From the NCBI GenBank assembly GCA_030770425.1, contig JASJFT010000130.1, positions 62,001 to 126,000 of the forward strand: DNA of 64,000 bases, read 5' to 3'. A program made the translations under genes and the position numbers. Shown one piece after another: positions 20,241 to 30,291 of the stretch. The notes under the pieces were generated by a model that saw only the letters and a list, made by a program, of their open reading frames with translations, did no database searches and was not told the DNA's origin. Every line of letters starts with the position of its first letter. Position 1 is the stretch's first letter. Source of the stretch: Darksidea phi. Lineage: Eukaryota; Ascomycota; Dothideomycetes; Pleosporales; Lentitheciaceae.

Positions 20241-21606
20241 TCACTTCACAAGATTCGAACTCACACCGACAGACCGCGTCTGATAAATTACCATCCGATC
20301 CTGCGAGCCGTCCCGCGTGGCATAATCCTCCATTTCATGCTCTTCCTCGCCGCCCCCGTACACTGAAATGATGTTCCTGCCCACACTCTCCTTAGGCCGC
20401 ATGGATAGAGAAGATTCAAGAGGCTTGTGGCTTCCAGCCGGAGATAACGAGGAGCTTCCTGTAGTAGAGGGCTTCTTCAATCGTGTACCACCCCTCCCGC
20501 TGTGCGATCTGTACGCCGCATTCGTCGTCGTCTCGTCGCCGATGAAATGCGGCATCGAGACTAGGCTGTCAATGAACTGTTTGGAGAAGGGGATGGCGGC
20601 CGTCATGACGCTGAGGATAGCGTGGAGACTCGTCGTGAGGGCCAGGTTAAAGGACTCCCACGTATAATCGGCGGACTGCGGAGTGCTATACAAGAAGCAG
20701 AGCCGAACGATGGTGACTGGGATTACTCTATGCACGCTGCTCAGACATTGGGGACGATTCCAACTGGTTCGGTTGCGACTTACAGCAAATTCGGGGTCCA
20801 CGCAAACATTGCCACGAGCTTTTTCGACATTGATGTCTGCAGGCCTTTGAGAAGAAAGACCGGCAGTAAGCCGACGATGACTTGCGTAGAGATGTCGACG
20901 ATGACGTTGACGGTCCAGAATGCATTCTGGCCAACGCCAATTAGCTTGATGGATTTTTTTTTAGATCTTCAGCATCTTGGATTCACCTCGTTGATGCAAT
21001 GCCCACCGAACAATAGCCATGGACGCGGCGGCGAGCATTGAAAGCAGATCACGAAAATGCCAATCACCATCCATACGAGGATGAACGCAAGGAGAGAGTA
21101 TATGGTCGTCCTCCACTTTCGTGGGTCGATGGTCAGGTTCAAAAAGTACCAAAGGCCTATCGTCTTGGAGGTGTAAATAGTAAGAAAATAGAGTAGTTGG
21201 CCCACATATCGTGTCTGCGCATCGTCAGCTGCTTCTTGATAAGTACGGCGCGATAAGTTTCTCGCACCAGGAAGAAGTTGTCAAGGTTGACGTTCGTTGT
21301 GGCGTTTTGATGCTGGCCGAGCCCGAAATGCACCTGCTCGGATGTGGCGACGGATTGCGCGACAGCAAAAAGCTCCCTTTCCTCAGCTTCTATTATAACT
21401 TAGTTGTTGGACATGAATGGATGACTTACCAGCGCTATCACCATCAGCGCATCGTCTCCTTGCAGCCTTTTCATCAGCGCCCACTTGGTGTAGAGCTTCA
21501 CGATCGCGGCGATGCACATTGGCGCGAGCGTGATCCACATGGCCACATTGACCAGACGACCGCGGTGACCAGCATCCGCGGCTGGGGCCATTGAGAGTGC
21601 CACCAT
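20241..21606 (-). CDS. Pth11-like seven-transmembrane protein (fungal rhodopsin/CFEM-less class), 5 exons
   Basis: Exons on the minus strand are 21606-21430, 21372-21268, 21214-20987, 20926-20784 and 20736-20241. All four introns (47-60 bp) have GT/AG and phases that agree, giving 382 residues. Motifs of the family appear in order: a first helix and DDALMVIAL, VHFGLGQHQN, RYVGQLLYFLTIYTSKTIGL, WRTTIYSLLAFILVWMVIGI, FQCSPPRPW, NAFWTVNVIVDISTQVIVGL, LCFLYSTPQSADYTWESFNL, and a long hydrophilic Ser/Arg-rich tail. Family members sit in the plasma membrane; a few sense surfaces or nutrients (Pth11), but most have no known ligand. The exact acceptor of exon 2 (21372) is the least sure boundary. No CFEM domain is visible. 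Confidence 0.8.
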
Positions 21607-22323
21607 TCCGATGAGTGGCGCTATCGAGGGAGCTTAGCTTAGAACGACTTCGTTTAAAAGGACGACGAGGGAAATCAGAAAACGGACTACGCGCAATGAG
21701 GTGCTTGGAATGCCGCCCGGCCTTGCCGGAAATAGAGCATTGCAGGTGTACATCCTGAACAGGGTTGGATTGGCCCCCAATCTGTAGTTGGGAACCTCAA
21801 TTCGTGGCTCTCAAGCAACGAACGTTTCCTCGATCAATTTGATTGCTACGGTGCTCGGCGCTCGGTGCTCGGTGCTTATTGTATGTACTGTTATTTAACT
21901 AGGGTCCCGCTTCGGAATTTGTTACCCTCCCCTCTATATCATGGATTGGATGGGGGCCAATGAATGCCTGATTTCGAGCCAAGATGCCACTAGAAACGGT
22001 AGCTATCTTTCCCGCTTATCGCCGGCCACATAATAGGTCCCAGCGTCACGGACCGGCAGATGCACCTCGCACATTTCCTACAGGCATCAATCGCGTTGGG
22101 CATCAATCGTGTTGGATGCATCAAGGTTTGCCTCATTGAGGGCTTATCGAGGCAAAGGAAGACAGTGAGAAAGGCAACAAGGTGGCAATCTGATATGCTG
22201 TGCGACTACATGGAATCCCTCGAGATGCGGTGTGGATAAATTGTAATTACTATGGGATAAAGCTCTCCTAGCCCGATCAGGGAGGAGGGTGAGCACGACT
22301 TGGCGTGGTGCTCTCTCTATTGC
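21607..22323. other. intergenic, nothing recognised
   Basis: Upstream region of the Pth11-like gene and downstream flank of the methyltransferase. It includes short tandem words 'ctcggcgctcggtgctcggtgct' near 21852. Confidence 0.45.
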
Positions 22324-23007
22324 CTACGCCGCGCGCTGTGCAACGATGTAGTAATGTATCTCGGTGCCGCTCCCTGACTCCTTCGGCGGATCGAAACGCG
22401 CCGTTGAAGTCTCCAGGATCTCGAACCCAGCTTTTTTCAGCAGAGTTCCCCATCCCCGCTCGTTGTATAGGTAGATAGGGGCCTCGTGCCCCATGAACTG
22501 GCTGCGGTAGCGCTTTGGGGCATGTGCGTCGCCATTGGCTGTCGCATCGATCGGATCCGGGTCCAGAGTAAGGTTGTCAGGAAGCAAGGTCCCGATGAAG
22601 AAGTAGCCCTTCGGCTTGATCCATTTGTAGTGGTTGGCGATGATGGACGACATTTGCGCATGGGGAAAGTTGAGCAGGGCAAACGTGGACACGGCAGCAT
22701 CGAATGGGGCTGGAGGCGCCCAGTCCAGCATGTCAGCTTGCTCGAAAGAGCCGCCGGGGACCTGCTGATTGCAGATGGAGATCATTTTGGGAGAGAAATC
22801 GATGCCGTGGACCTTGCGTCCGCTGGTGATCACCATGCTCGCCGTTGGTTTGCCAGTTCCGCAGCCTGTGTCGAGGACGGAAGCCTCGGGAGACAACATC
22901 TCGAGTATTTTCTTGACGAATTCGATGTGGTCAGGGTTGTGGCCGTACGCTCTCTCGTAACTCATGCCCAAGGTGTCGTAGAAGTCGGGGGAAGAGGTGT
23001 AAACCAT
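22324..23007 (-). CDS. class I SAM-dependent methyltransferase, intronless
   Basis: A 227-residue single-domain protein with a Rossmann-type SAM-binding site. Motif I is ASVLDTGCGTGKPTASM (about residues 43-58), followed by the acidic end of strand 2 (VHGIDFSPKM) and a motif IV-like segment PFDAAVSTFALLNF. The C-terminal half has WIKPKGYFFIG and a final strand HYYIVAQRAA. The substrate cannot be predicted; similar proteins methylate small acids, amines or phenols. It starts 545 bp from a permease on the opposite strand, so the two may share a promoter region. The size is typical for the family and the frame is intact. Confidence 0.85.
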   Translation of the reverse strand: MVYTSSPDFYDTLGMSYERAYGHNPDHIEFVKKILEMLSPEASVLDTGCGTGKPTASMVITSGRKVHGIDFSPKMISICNQQVPGGSFEQADMLDWAPPAPFDAAVSTFALLNFPHAQMSSIIANHYKWIKPKGYFFIGTLLPDNLTLDPDPIDATANGDAHAPKRYRSQFMGHEAPIYLYNERGWGTLLKKAGFEILETSTARFDPPKESGSGTEIHYYIVAQRAA

Positions 23008-23552
23008 TTTTGCAATGTATGCTTGAGTCGCAAAGATTCTCTTGCAAGGCTGTGGCTTTCGTTGTTAGAAAATGTCAAAGAAGGCCTAGAGAATCAGAGT
23101 CCTCAAGATGTTTGCGTACCGGCCTTTCTAGTCGACGGACTTGATGCGATATGTTGGTCATAAACAGTGAAGACAGGGTTTCCATTGTTTCCTTGCAACG
23201 GGGAACACGGAACCCCTGTACATGCATCATAGAGGATGAAGGACCCTCGCTAATGCATATTAATTACTCTCGCCACCGGTTATTACTACCCTAAGCTCAT
23301 ACGGTGGCACAGCCACGCGTCAATACGTCTTGTACTACCCGAAGCTCTTCTACTAGTGGCCAAATCCTCAATCTGCCCAAAGCTGAACTAGCAGCTCCGG
23401 ATCTCGCATGGCCCGGCTAAATGATCGGCAATCCGCCGGTCACCATTTTGCGACACCTCTCTGGGGACGTTCTCATCCTCTTCGTTTACCTGAGCTCGGC
23501 TGCTGAGTCTTCCTTCATTTTTTCTTCTGTCTCGCGCGCCCGTTCAGCCATC
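23008..23552. promoter_or_regulatory. shared upstream region of methyltransferase and permease
   Basis: Divergent start codons leave 545 bp that must hold both promoters. A near-repeat (acgcgtcaatacgtcttgtactacccgaagctc versus ttattactaccctaagctcat) lies at about 23280-23350. No defined operator is claimed. Confidence 0.4.
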
Positions 23553-25320
23553 ATGGATTCAATAGAGATGAGGGACGTCTCTCAGGCCGCCACGTCATCG
23601 ACCGACTATCGAACTAAACATGGAGAACCAGTTGAGCGCCGCCATGGCTCGGATTTCTACAGCTCGCCAAAAAGTGCCCACGATGAGGACATCTTGGCAC
23701 GGTTTGGAAAGAAACAGCGACTGAAACGCCGTTTCGGCTCACTCTCTTCGATCGGGCTGATTTCGGGTATCATGATATCTTGGGCGGCCGTTCTTTTCGG
23801 ACTTCAGTACGGCCTCACAAACGGCGGACCGGCAGGTCTAGTGTATGGATACTTGGCGGCGTGGTTAGGCGCAATGTTGCAGGCTCTCGTAATGGCTGAA
23901 ATGGCATCTATGTAGGTAATGGCTTGGTCCTAACCCGCCCTTGAGCTGAGATATTGCAGGATCCCTCTCGCCGGTGGCCCTTTCAACTGGGTCGCCATTC
24001 TCGCGCCTCCATCGTGCCGAAAGTTCCTCAGCTACATGGCCGGCTGGTTGAGTTTGATCAATTGGCAAGCGCTTGTCGCGGCGGTATCCTACGCCAGCGC
24101 ATCTCAGATCCAAGGTCTTGTCATACTGAACAATTCAAGCTACGTGCCGAAACTTTGGCATGCGACTCTCATGTCATATGCCGTGTCGCTTTTTGGACTT
24201 TTCGTCAACACATATCTTGGCCGGATACTACCACGTATTGAAGCTGCATTACTCCTGTTTTACGTGTGCGCCTTCTTTGGGGTGTTGATTCCACTAGCGT
24301 ACCTAGCGCCTCACCGATCCGCCAAGGATGTCTTCACAGTTTTCCAGAATCTCGGCGGATGGTCCACGATGGGCCTATCATTCTTTGTTGGTTGGACCAC
24401 ATCTGTATCATCGTTTTTGGGCGGCGATGGATCCGATCATATTGCGGAAGAGATCCAAAACGCAGCCACGGTCATTCCCTTCAGTATATGGGTGTCAACT
24501 TTATTGAACGGTGTTCTTGGTTTTGCTATGTTGTTGACTGTAGTTTTTTGTATTGGTGATACTGTCGAGGAGAGTTCCTCGGTCACTGGATATCCTTTCC
24601 TCGACATTTTCGCCCATGCCCTCGGCTCTAACTCAAAGGGAACCGGACTGGTACGTTATGGATTCGAATAAGGCCACGCATTGTGCCAAGGGCTAACGCT
24701 ACCAGGCCGTTCTTTTGGTCATGATCAACTGCTTCTCCATCACAAGTACCATGGCCACTGCTTCTCGCATGCTTTGGGCCTTTGCTCGCGAAGGCGCTGT
24801 TCCGTTTTCGAGCCATCTGATCAAGGTCCATCCGACCACGCGCCTCCCGCTCAATGCCATATTCGTAACATTGGGAGTGAACGTATTAATTGCTTTGATC
24901 AGTGTTGGGTCGACCCACGCCTACTTTGTACGACCTGAGACAGTCCCGAGCAGCAATTGCTCGTTTCATATCCATGACACTGACATGTGACAGGCGCTCT
25001 TTTCCGTCGTTTTGTCAGGATACTTTTCCGCTTTCATCATTGCCGCTAGCGTGATGCTTCATAAGCGTTTGACCACTCCGGTCGATGATATTGTCTGGGG
25101 ACCTTTCAAACTGGGTCGCGCAGGAGTCCCGATAACCGTAGTCGCGATTGCCTACAGTATTATCGGAATGTTCTTCTCCATGTGGCCGCTTTACGCAGAG
25201 GTGACGCCATCGGGGATGAACTACGCCAGCCCGGTCTTCGGTATTGCGTTGATACTGAGCTTAGGGTTCTGGTTGGCATATGGTAGGAAGGTCTATACCG
25301 GCCCGATTTGGGAGTGTTAA
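23553..25320 (+). CDS. APC-superfamily permease (amino acid/choline transporter family), 4 exons
   Basis: Exons are 23553-23911, 23960-24650, 24706-24927 and 24994-25320; all introns are 48-66 bp with consistent phase, giving 532 residues. A hydrophilic N-terminus ends in LARFGKKQRLKRRFG. About twelve membrane segments follow, starting with SLSSIGLISGIMISWAAVLF, then LVMAEMASMIPLAGGPFNWV, FLSYMAGWLSLINWQALVA, SDHIAEEIQNAATVIPFSI and RMLWAFAREGAVPFSSHLIK. These are the hallmark positions of the fungal GABA/choline/amino-acid permeases. It should move a small nitrogenous solute across the plasma membrane with a cation. The ATG at 23553 was chosen over one 44 codons upstream because the extra segment is a second hydrophobic stretch not seen in the family. 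The substrate is unknown. Confidence 0.9.
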
Positions 25321-26084
25321 TATAGATAACTCTCCTCTCGCGCTTTACGTATCGTTATTCTAATATCGATTTTTTGGGGGTTTTATACAACAAATAACGG
25401 GGTACTTCTTATATACGACTCGTAGCTAGTAACCTATATATCTCGCTACTCTCCCCTATACTTATCCTTCGTCTTTTTCGAGTTTTAGAATCTTATAATC
25501 TATTCTTCGCCCATCCATTCTCTCTTATATATATAAGACTTAGATAGTACTTCGATACTATTTATAAAAGAAGATCTTTAGTATTTATTATAAAGTAAGA
25601 TACGAATATAGTATATATAATTAGATTTATTAAAATAAAATATCTCTATTAGTTTTAGAAGACAGTAGCGATATTATTAAAATAGATTAGTAGAATTACT
25701 AAAATTGAAATTCATATCGTAGCGTCGTGGTACATGAATGCCTCTTCGATGCCGGTCCGGTCTCGGAGTAACCCATGACGTAGCCGGCAGTAGATGCACG
25801 TTTTGTACTCGTCCGGGACTAGTAGAAAGTTTTGCCGGCGAATCTTGAGGAGCACGGGAAGGTGTAGTTCTCGAGATGGTGGGCTTGTGGCCAGAAACCA
25901 GCATAACCGCTCGCGGTAAATTTGGAGACCTTAGTAACATGTCTGGAGTGGGATACAATCACAAGTCAGTGCTCTTACCGACATCACAGAGGATTCGAAT
26001 CTACAGAGGGGGTTTGGGGATGTCAAGGGTGAAATGGACAGCATTCTTCTGATTTTACGCTATCTGAACTGTTCTTCTAGTGTC
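25321..26084. repeat. AT-rich RIP-like patch (about 25325-25710) and 3' flank
   Basis: About 400 bp strongly depleted in CpA/TpG and rich in TA directly after the permease stop, then ordinary sequence with no supported gene. It is probably a short relic of a RIP-mutated transposon. Confidence 0.55.
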
Positions 26085-27415
26085 TCAGCCTCCTACATCT
26101 TTGTTGCCTTGATTATACCCAGCTGAAAACGCATGCGTATAGGTTGTGACTTCCTGAACGCTCAAGCCAACATTCGCAAGTAGATTGACCCATTGATCCT
26201 CCGTACGCTCCGTTGAAGAAAACTGAACCATCATCGCTAGGTCCGTCTGCGTGACATACCAACCTACGTTCTGGTTCGGCACGACAATCTCATCGAGGAG
26301 CAGTGTCGAATCGCTGGTCATTGCATCGGCGAAATTCTTGAGGATTTCCAGGCACTTGTCGTCCGCGTGGTCGTGCATGATGGCTCGCAGGTAGTAATAC
26401 TTGGCGCCTATTCGCGATCAAATTAGCTCTTTGAAACCTGCGCACAAGTTCCGACGAGTAGAGATGGCTTACCATGCACAGGTTGGGGCGTGAAGAAGTC
26501 GTAGGCCATCGTCTCTATATCCTCTGGCAATTTGGTTTCTGCAACCACTGCGGGGAGATCCTGGAGGATGACCTTGCCCGAGAGGTTTGGAAACTTTGAC
26601 TTGATCGCTGCGCATTGCTGTCCTGTTCCGCCACCGATATCAACAAAGACCGCTTTATCGCTGGGCCAATCCTTGCACTCCTCCTCAATCGGAAGGAAGG
26701 TGAAGCAATCTTTCATGCTCGATCTCTGCGCGTACATGAATCGATTGAAGTATGCCGTCTCTCGTGGTCGCTTGTGAAGCCATGTCCAGAGTGGATCTTT
26801 GGTATTCCATCCCTTGTGGAACGGCGTGTCCACTAGGTCTGCCGGATTCTGATACTTTCTTTCCGCCAGAAAGTCCGGGACCGCCTGGAAACTCGGACCG
26901 AGGACGTCGTTGCTGTAACAGTTAGTAATGAAACCACGGGCTAGTGGGATTAAAAACATACCAGAAGTACAACCCGGCTTGGATATCTGGGACTGAAAGG
27001 TTCTTCGTTGTGGTAGACGCAGCGAATTCGTTCTTGTCGACCTCTTTGATATAGCCCAGAGATGCCTGATGACGCAAAAAACGGCCAAGAAGAATTGGAT
27101 CAGCAGACGTTTGAGCGGCGAGATCGTCCAATTTTATGGATTTGTCGCTCTCGGATAGGATGTTGAAGATCCCAAGGTCCAGACTGACCCTGATTGAGGC
27201 CATTGTGAGGTTCTGGCCACGCGGTAAGCAGATGCCACGATTTGGATTTGGTGAATACTGACTAGATACAGTAGCCTTTGCATTGTTTCCTCTGGAGGCT
27301 CTAGCATGTACTGAATGTCACGCAGTGCATCTATCGTCCTTCGACGGGTAGGCTCGTCCATCGTTCCTGCAAGCTTCTGCGCCTCCGCGGCGGTGGTTGC
27401 GAGGATATCATCCAT
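26085..27415 (-). CDS. O-methyltransferase (plant-COMT/fungal AMT-type), 4 exons
   Basis: Exons are 27415-27263, 27212-26962, 26912-26473 and 26407-26085. The introns are 49-65 bp, the phases agree and the product is 388 residues. The N-terminal winged-helix dimerisation part includes MASIRVSLDLGIFNILSESD and LDDLAAQTSADPILLGRFLR. The catalytic part has VFVDIGGGTGQQCAAIKSKF (SAM motif I), GKVILQDLPAVV, a motif IV/V region YYYLRAIMHDHADDKCLEIL with the His-Asp pair where the catalytic base lies, and LLLDEIVVPNQNV. Fungal members O-methylate hydroxyls of polyketides and other aromatics (aflatoxin OmtA type). It is a candidate tailoring enzyme for a nearby cluster. The ATG at 27415 fits the family start (MDDILATTAAEAQKLA). 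Confidence 0.9.
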
Positions 27416-27559
27416 ACTCGGCGGATTACAATGTATCACCGTCTCAGAGACCGATGAAGGATGTAGTGATGGTTGAAGGGGAGTGGGGTGCGGCCCATAC
27501 GGATTATATAACAGTTGCAAGCAGCAGCGCCTCGAACCTCATCAGTCTGCTAAGCGAGC

Positions 27560-28010
27560 TGACTGCGCCGCAATCTTCTTGCATCGACAAGTGGGACTGT
27601 CGCGAGCGCTCGAAGGCGATCAACTCCATGTTCCGCTGGTACAAGGACACGGCGAGGTGCTACGTGTTCCTGCCGGACGTCTCTGCAGCGGCGGACGCAC
27701 CCCAGAGCGCCCTTCGCAGGAGAAGAACTCCGCGAATGCGGGAGCAATGAGCTCCTGCAGCGTCCAGCCCCGCGTGAACCATTCGCTAGCCAGGAAGGAT
27801 GCCTCCTAGGCGGCGGATAGGCGACAAGACGTCTCTCGAGCCGCTGGTGCACGCGAAGACCGGCATTCCGGTTAGAGCGTTACGGAACGACCCACTAGAC
27901 GAGTTCACTATCGACGAGCGAAGGGACTGGGCTAAGAATCGCGAGACGTCTGAAGAGGAAGACGCGGTGTACGGCTGCGTTTGGTCGTCGCACGTGTATG
28001 GTGTTTCATA
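27560..28010 (+). pseudogene. HET-domain gene remnant with an internal inverted segment
   Basis: The plus strand reads CIDKWDCRERSKAINSMFRW, YKDTARCYVFLPDVSAAADA, PQSAL up to about 27715. The next block of the domain is found only on the minus strand of 27715-27808 (ASFLASEWFTRGWTLQELIA, PAFAEFFSCEGR, preceded by an amber at 27806-27808 in place of Trp). Plus-strand coding resumes with GDKTSLEPLVHAKTGIPVRA, LRNDPLDEFTIDERRDWAKN and RETSEEEDAVYG. Known HET proteins have these three pieces collinear. So a segment of about 100 bp was flipped in place. No full gene remains; the 5' and 3' parts are missing. It abuts the start of the O-methyltransferase on the other strand. Confidence 0.8.
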
Positions 28011-30240
28011 TGTAAGATTGAGGAGCGGCTCAAAGCATCTTCCCGAGTCAGGTACGGTTCCTTTGTGGCTTTGTAATTGGATTCGGATTAGCAGAATACG
28101 AGCTGGAGGCTGGTCGGTGTGTAGTCATATAGGCTCGATGGACTCGACTTGAATGGATACAACGGTCACGTGACGTTATAAGCTGTAAGACTCTACTGAC
28201 GAACATATGATCTGTCCCATCATGTAGCGGCCACTGAAATTTCTTCTAGCCGTGAAAGACTGACTATATGGAAGGCATAGAGAGGGCTATAGTAGCTATA
28301 ACAGCTACAACTCTTCAATCTACCTAGACTCAATACCAATCACAACACCGTTGTTGATCAACATTGCGGCTTTGTCCAAGTCACATGTTCTGAAATCAAA
28401 TACGCTCTGACTCTACATAGCCAAGCTTATGTCTTATTTCACGCTGGTATTGATCAATGCCTTTACACTGACATTTCTTTGCCTCAAGGCTATTCCCGAT
28501 TAAGAGTCGTCCTAAAATTAGCCCCGCGCGGCGTTTTGCCGATTACGGCAAGTGGGGCAGCTGTCTCGCTCGCCATCCTACCACGTGCCATCACAGCCAT
28601 TTCAGTCGAATATGCGCGAAAGGAAAGCCTAGTGGTATCACAAGACGTTCCTCCTTGTGTTCCTAGATCTTATCGCGCCCATTAAGATTTGTGGCGGAGT
28701 CGCTGTTTCAACCTCAACCACCAGGCGCTGGGCTGGCGATCGGTGAGGGCGCAGGCTCAAAATAACAGTACCTCACCCCGCGGAAGAAGGAAGCCCTAGC
28801 CAAGCTTCTCCTCCAAATGTATAGGTCTGGGTTCCCTGAGTTCGAGTGACATTTCATACGATCTCTAGCTTACCGCCTCACCCTCTATCGACTTCCCATC
28901 GGCCAGACCGCCGAGACCGCCGCATGCGAACTGGATAATATCTTTCAGGAAGCGCCATCCAGAGAATCAGGCCAGAATATTCAAAGCATTGAAATTGAAT
29001 TGTCGTGAAAAGAACAGACCCCAAAATTACACGCCGATTCGAGGCAATCGAAGCTGTCTTACATGATCACACTATCCTAGCGGAGATTGTGTCTGATGGC
29101 GACAAAACCTGGATTATGCTATCCATGCTCGACTCCATCAAGGCCCCCATAGGCATCGATGGCAAGCGGCATCATAGAGGTGCGCGAGTCAAGCGTACCA
29201 CTGTCACTGCAGTCAGTTGGATCTCTGAACTAGGAACAAGTGTGATGATTGTAGCACACTTGTTTGTGGACACGAGCTATCCGTGTGATCGGTATGAACA
29301 ATAGACCTAGTTGCCTAAACTCTAGTAGGTAGTTGTCTGCTAGGCGATCACACGTAATCTGTGATCCAACCCAGTCGATTGCATCAGGGCTGACGGTATG
29401 TCGTATTATCGAGGTTGTTATGGTGCAAAGCTCTCCGCGGATGCAAGGGTTCTATACGTTACTACCTTGTTCAAGGTAGGCTTAGCGATATTGGCGTAAA
29501 CCGCTACGCTGTCTTGCAGGAAGCTCATACTCACAAATCTGCCTTCTTTGGGGCTGTAGAACTCGCCAGCCGCCCAATACTGTAGGTACTCTATAATACG
29601 TACCTGAAGAGAATTCTTATAAATGTATAGTACATGGTGCATCTTAACATTTTCTTTATTTAGGGGCTACGGTAGATATTGAGTAGAGAGAGGTTTGGGT
29701 CTTGCTCGAGTATTGGAGAGGATTGGGTCTTTCCGAGTCCGAGTTTTTTGCAGAACCGCGTGACGGGTGTCATAAACTTGCCTTAGCCAATGCTGGCACA
29801 ACGACCTACCCGATCTCCTGCGTAATACACCCTCCTACCATGTATGGATGCTTAACGCGTTTGAGTTTTTTCTTCCGCAAGATCACAAGACGGTCTAATC
29901 CTCACCGATGCGTTGCACCTGACATCCTGGGATGGTGTATAAGCTGACAGTATTTCGTTTTGAAAAGCTGCGCCTTGAACGTATGCTTACTACTTCTGTG
30001 CTAGCACAAGCTCCTCCCAGGGGCCCATGGTTGCATCAATAGTTCGTATTGTGCTTATTGTGTTTTAGCCTACGCCACACATCCTTCCGAGGTCGTTGAG
30101 TGGCAGGATCGCGACATAGCTGCCAGAGAGCTCTTCTCGCGAGATGGCGCATGACACCAACAGGAGGTGCTTATAGGGCGTATTTCGTGTCTTGCAAAGG
30201 ATTGTTGGTGTGAACAATCATCAAGCCCATCATTCTACTC
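28011..30240. other. 2.2-kb region without a confident gene
   Basis: The longest plausible frame is plus 29005-29304 (RFEAIEAVLHDHTILAEIVS). It extends backward in another frame through YRLPIGQTAETAACELDNIF and SGQNIQSIEIELS, so a decayed protein gene of unknown family may span about 28870-29200. Its last 500 bp carry the promoter of the esterase. Confidence 0.35.
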
Positions 30241-30243
30241 AGG

Positions 30244-30250
30244 TATAAAA
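30244..30250 (+). promoter_or_regulatory. TATA box of the esterase gene
   Basis: TATAAAA lies 42 bp upstream of the first in-frame ATG (30292), placing transcription start only a few tens of bases before it. Confidence 0.55.
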
Positions 30251-30291
30251 GGGGTTTGAGCATTCATTACTTACCGGTCGTCTGGTTAGGC

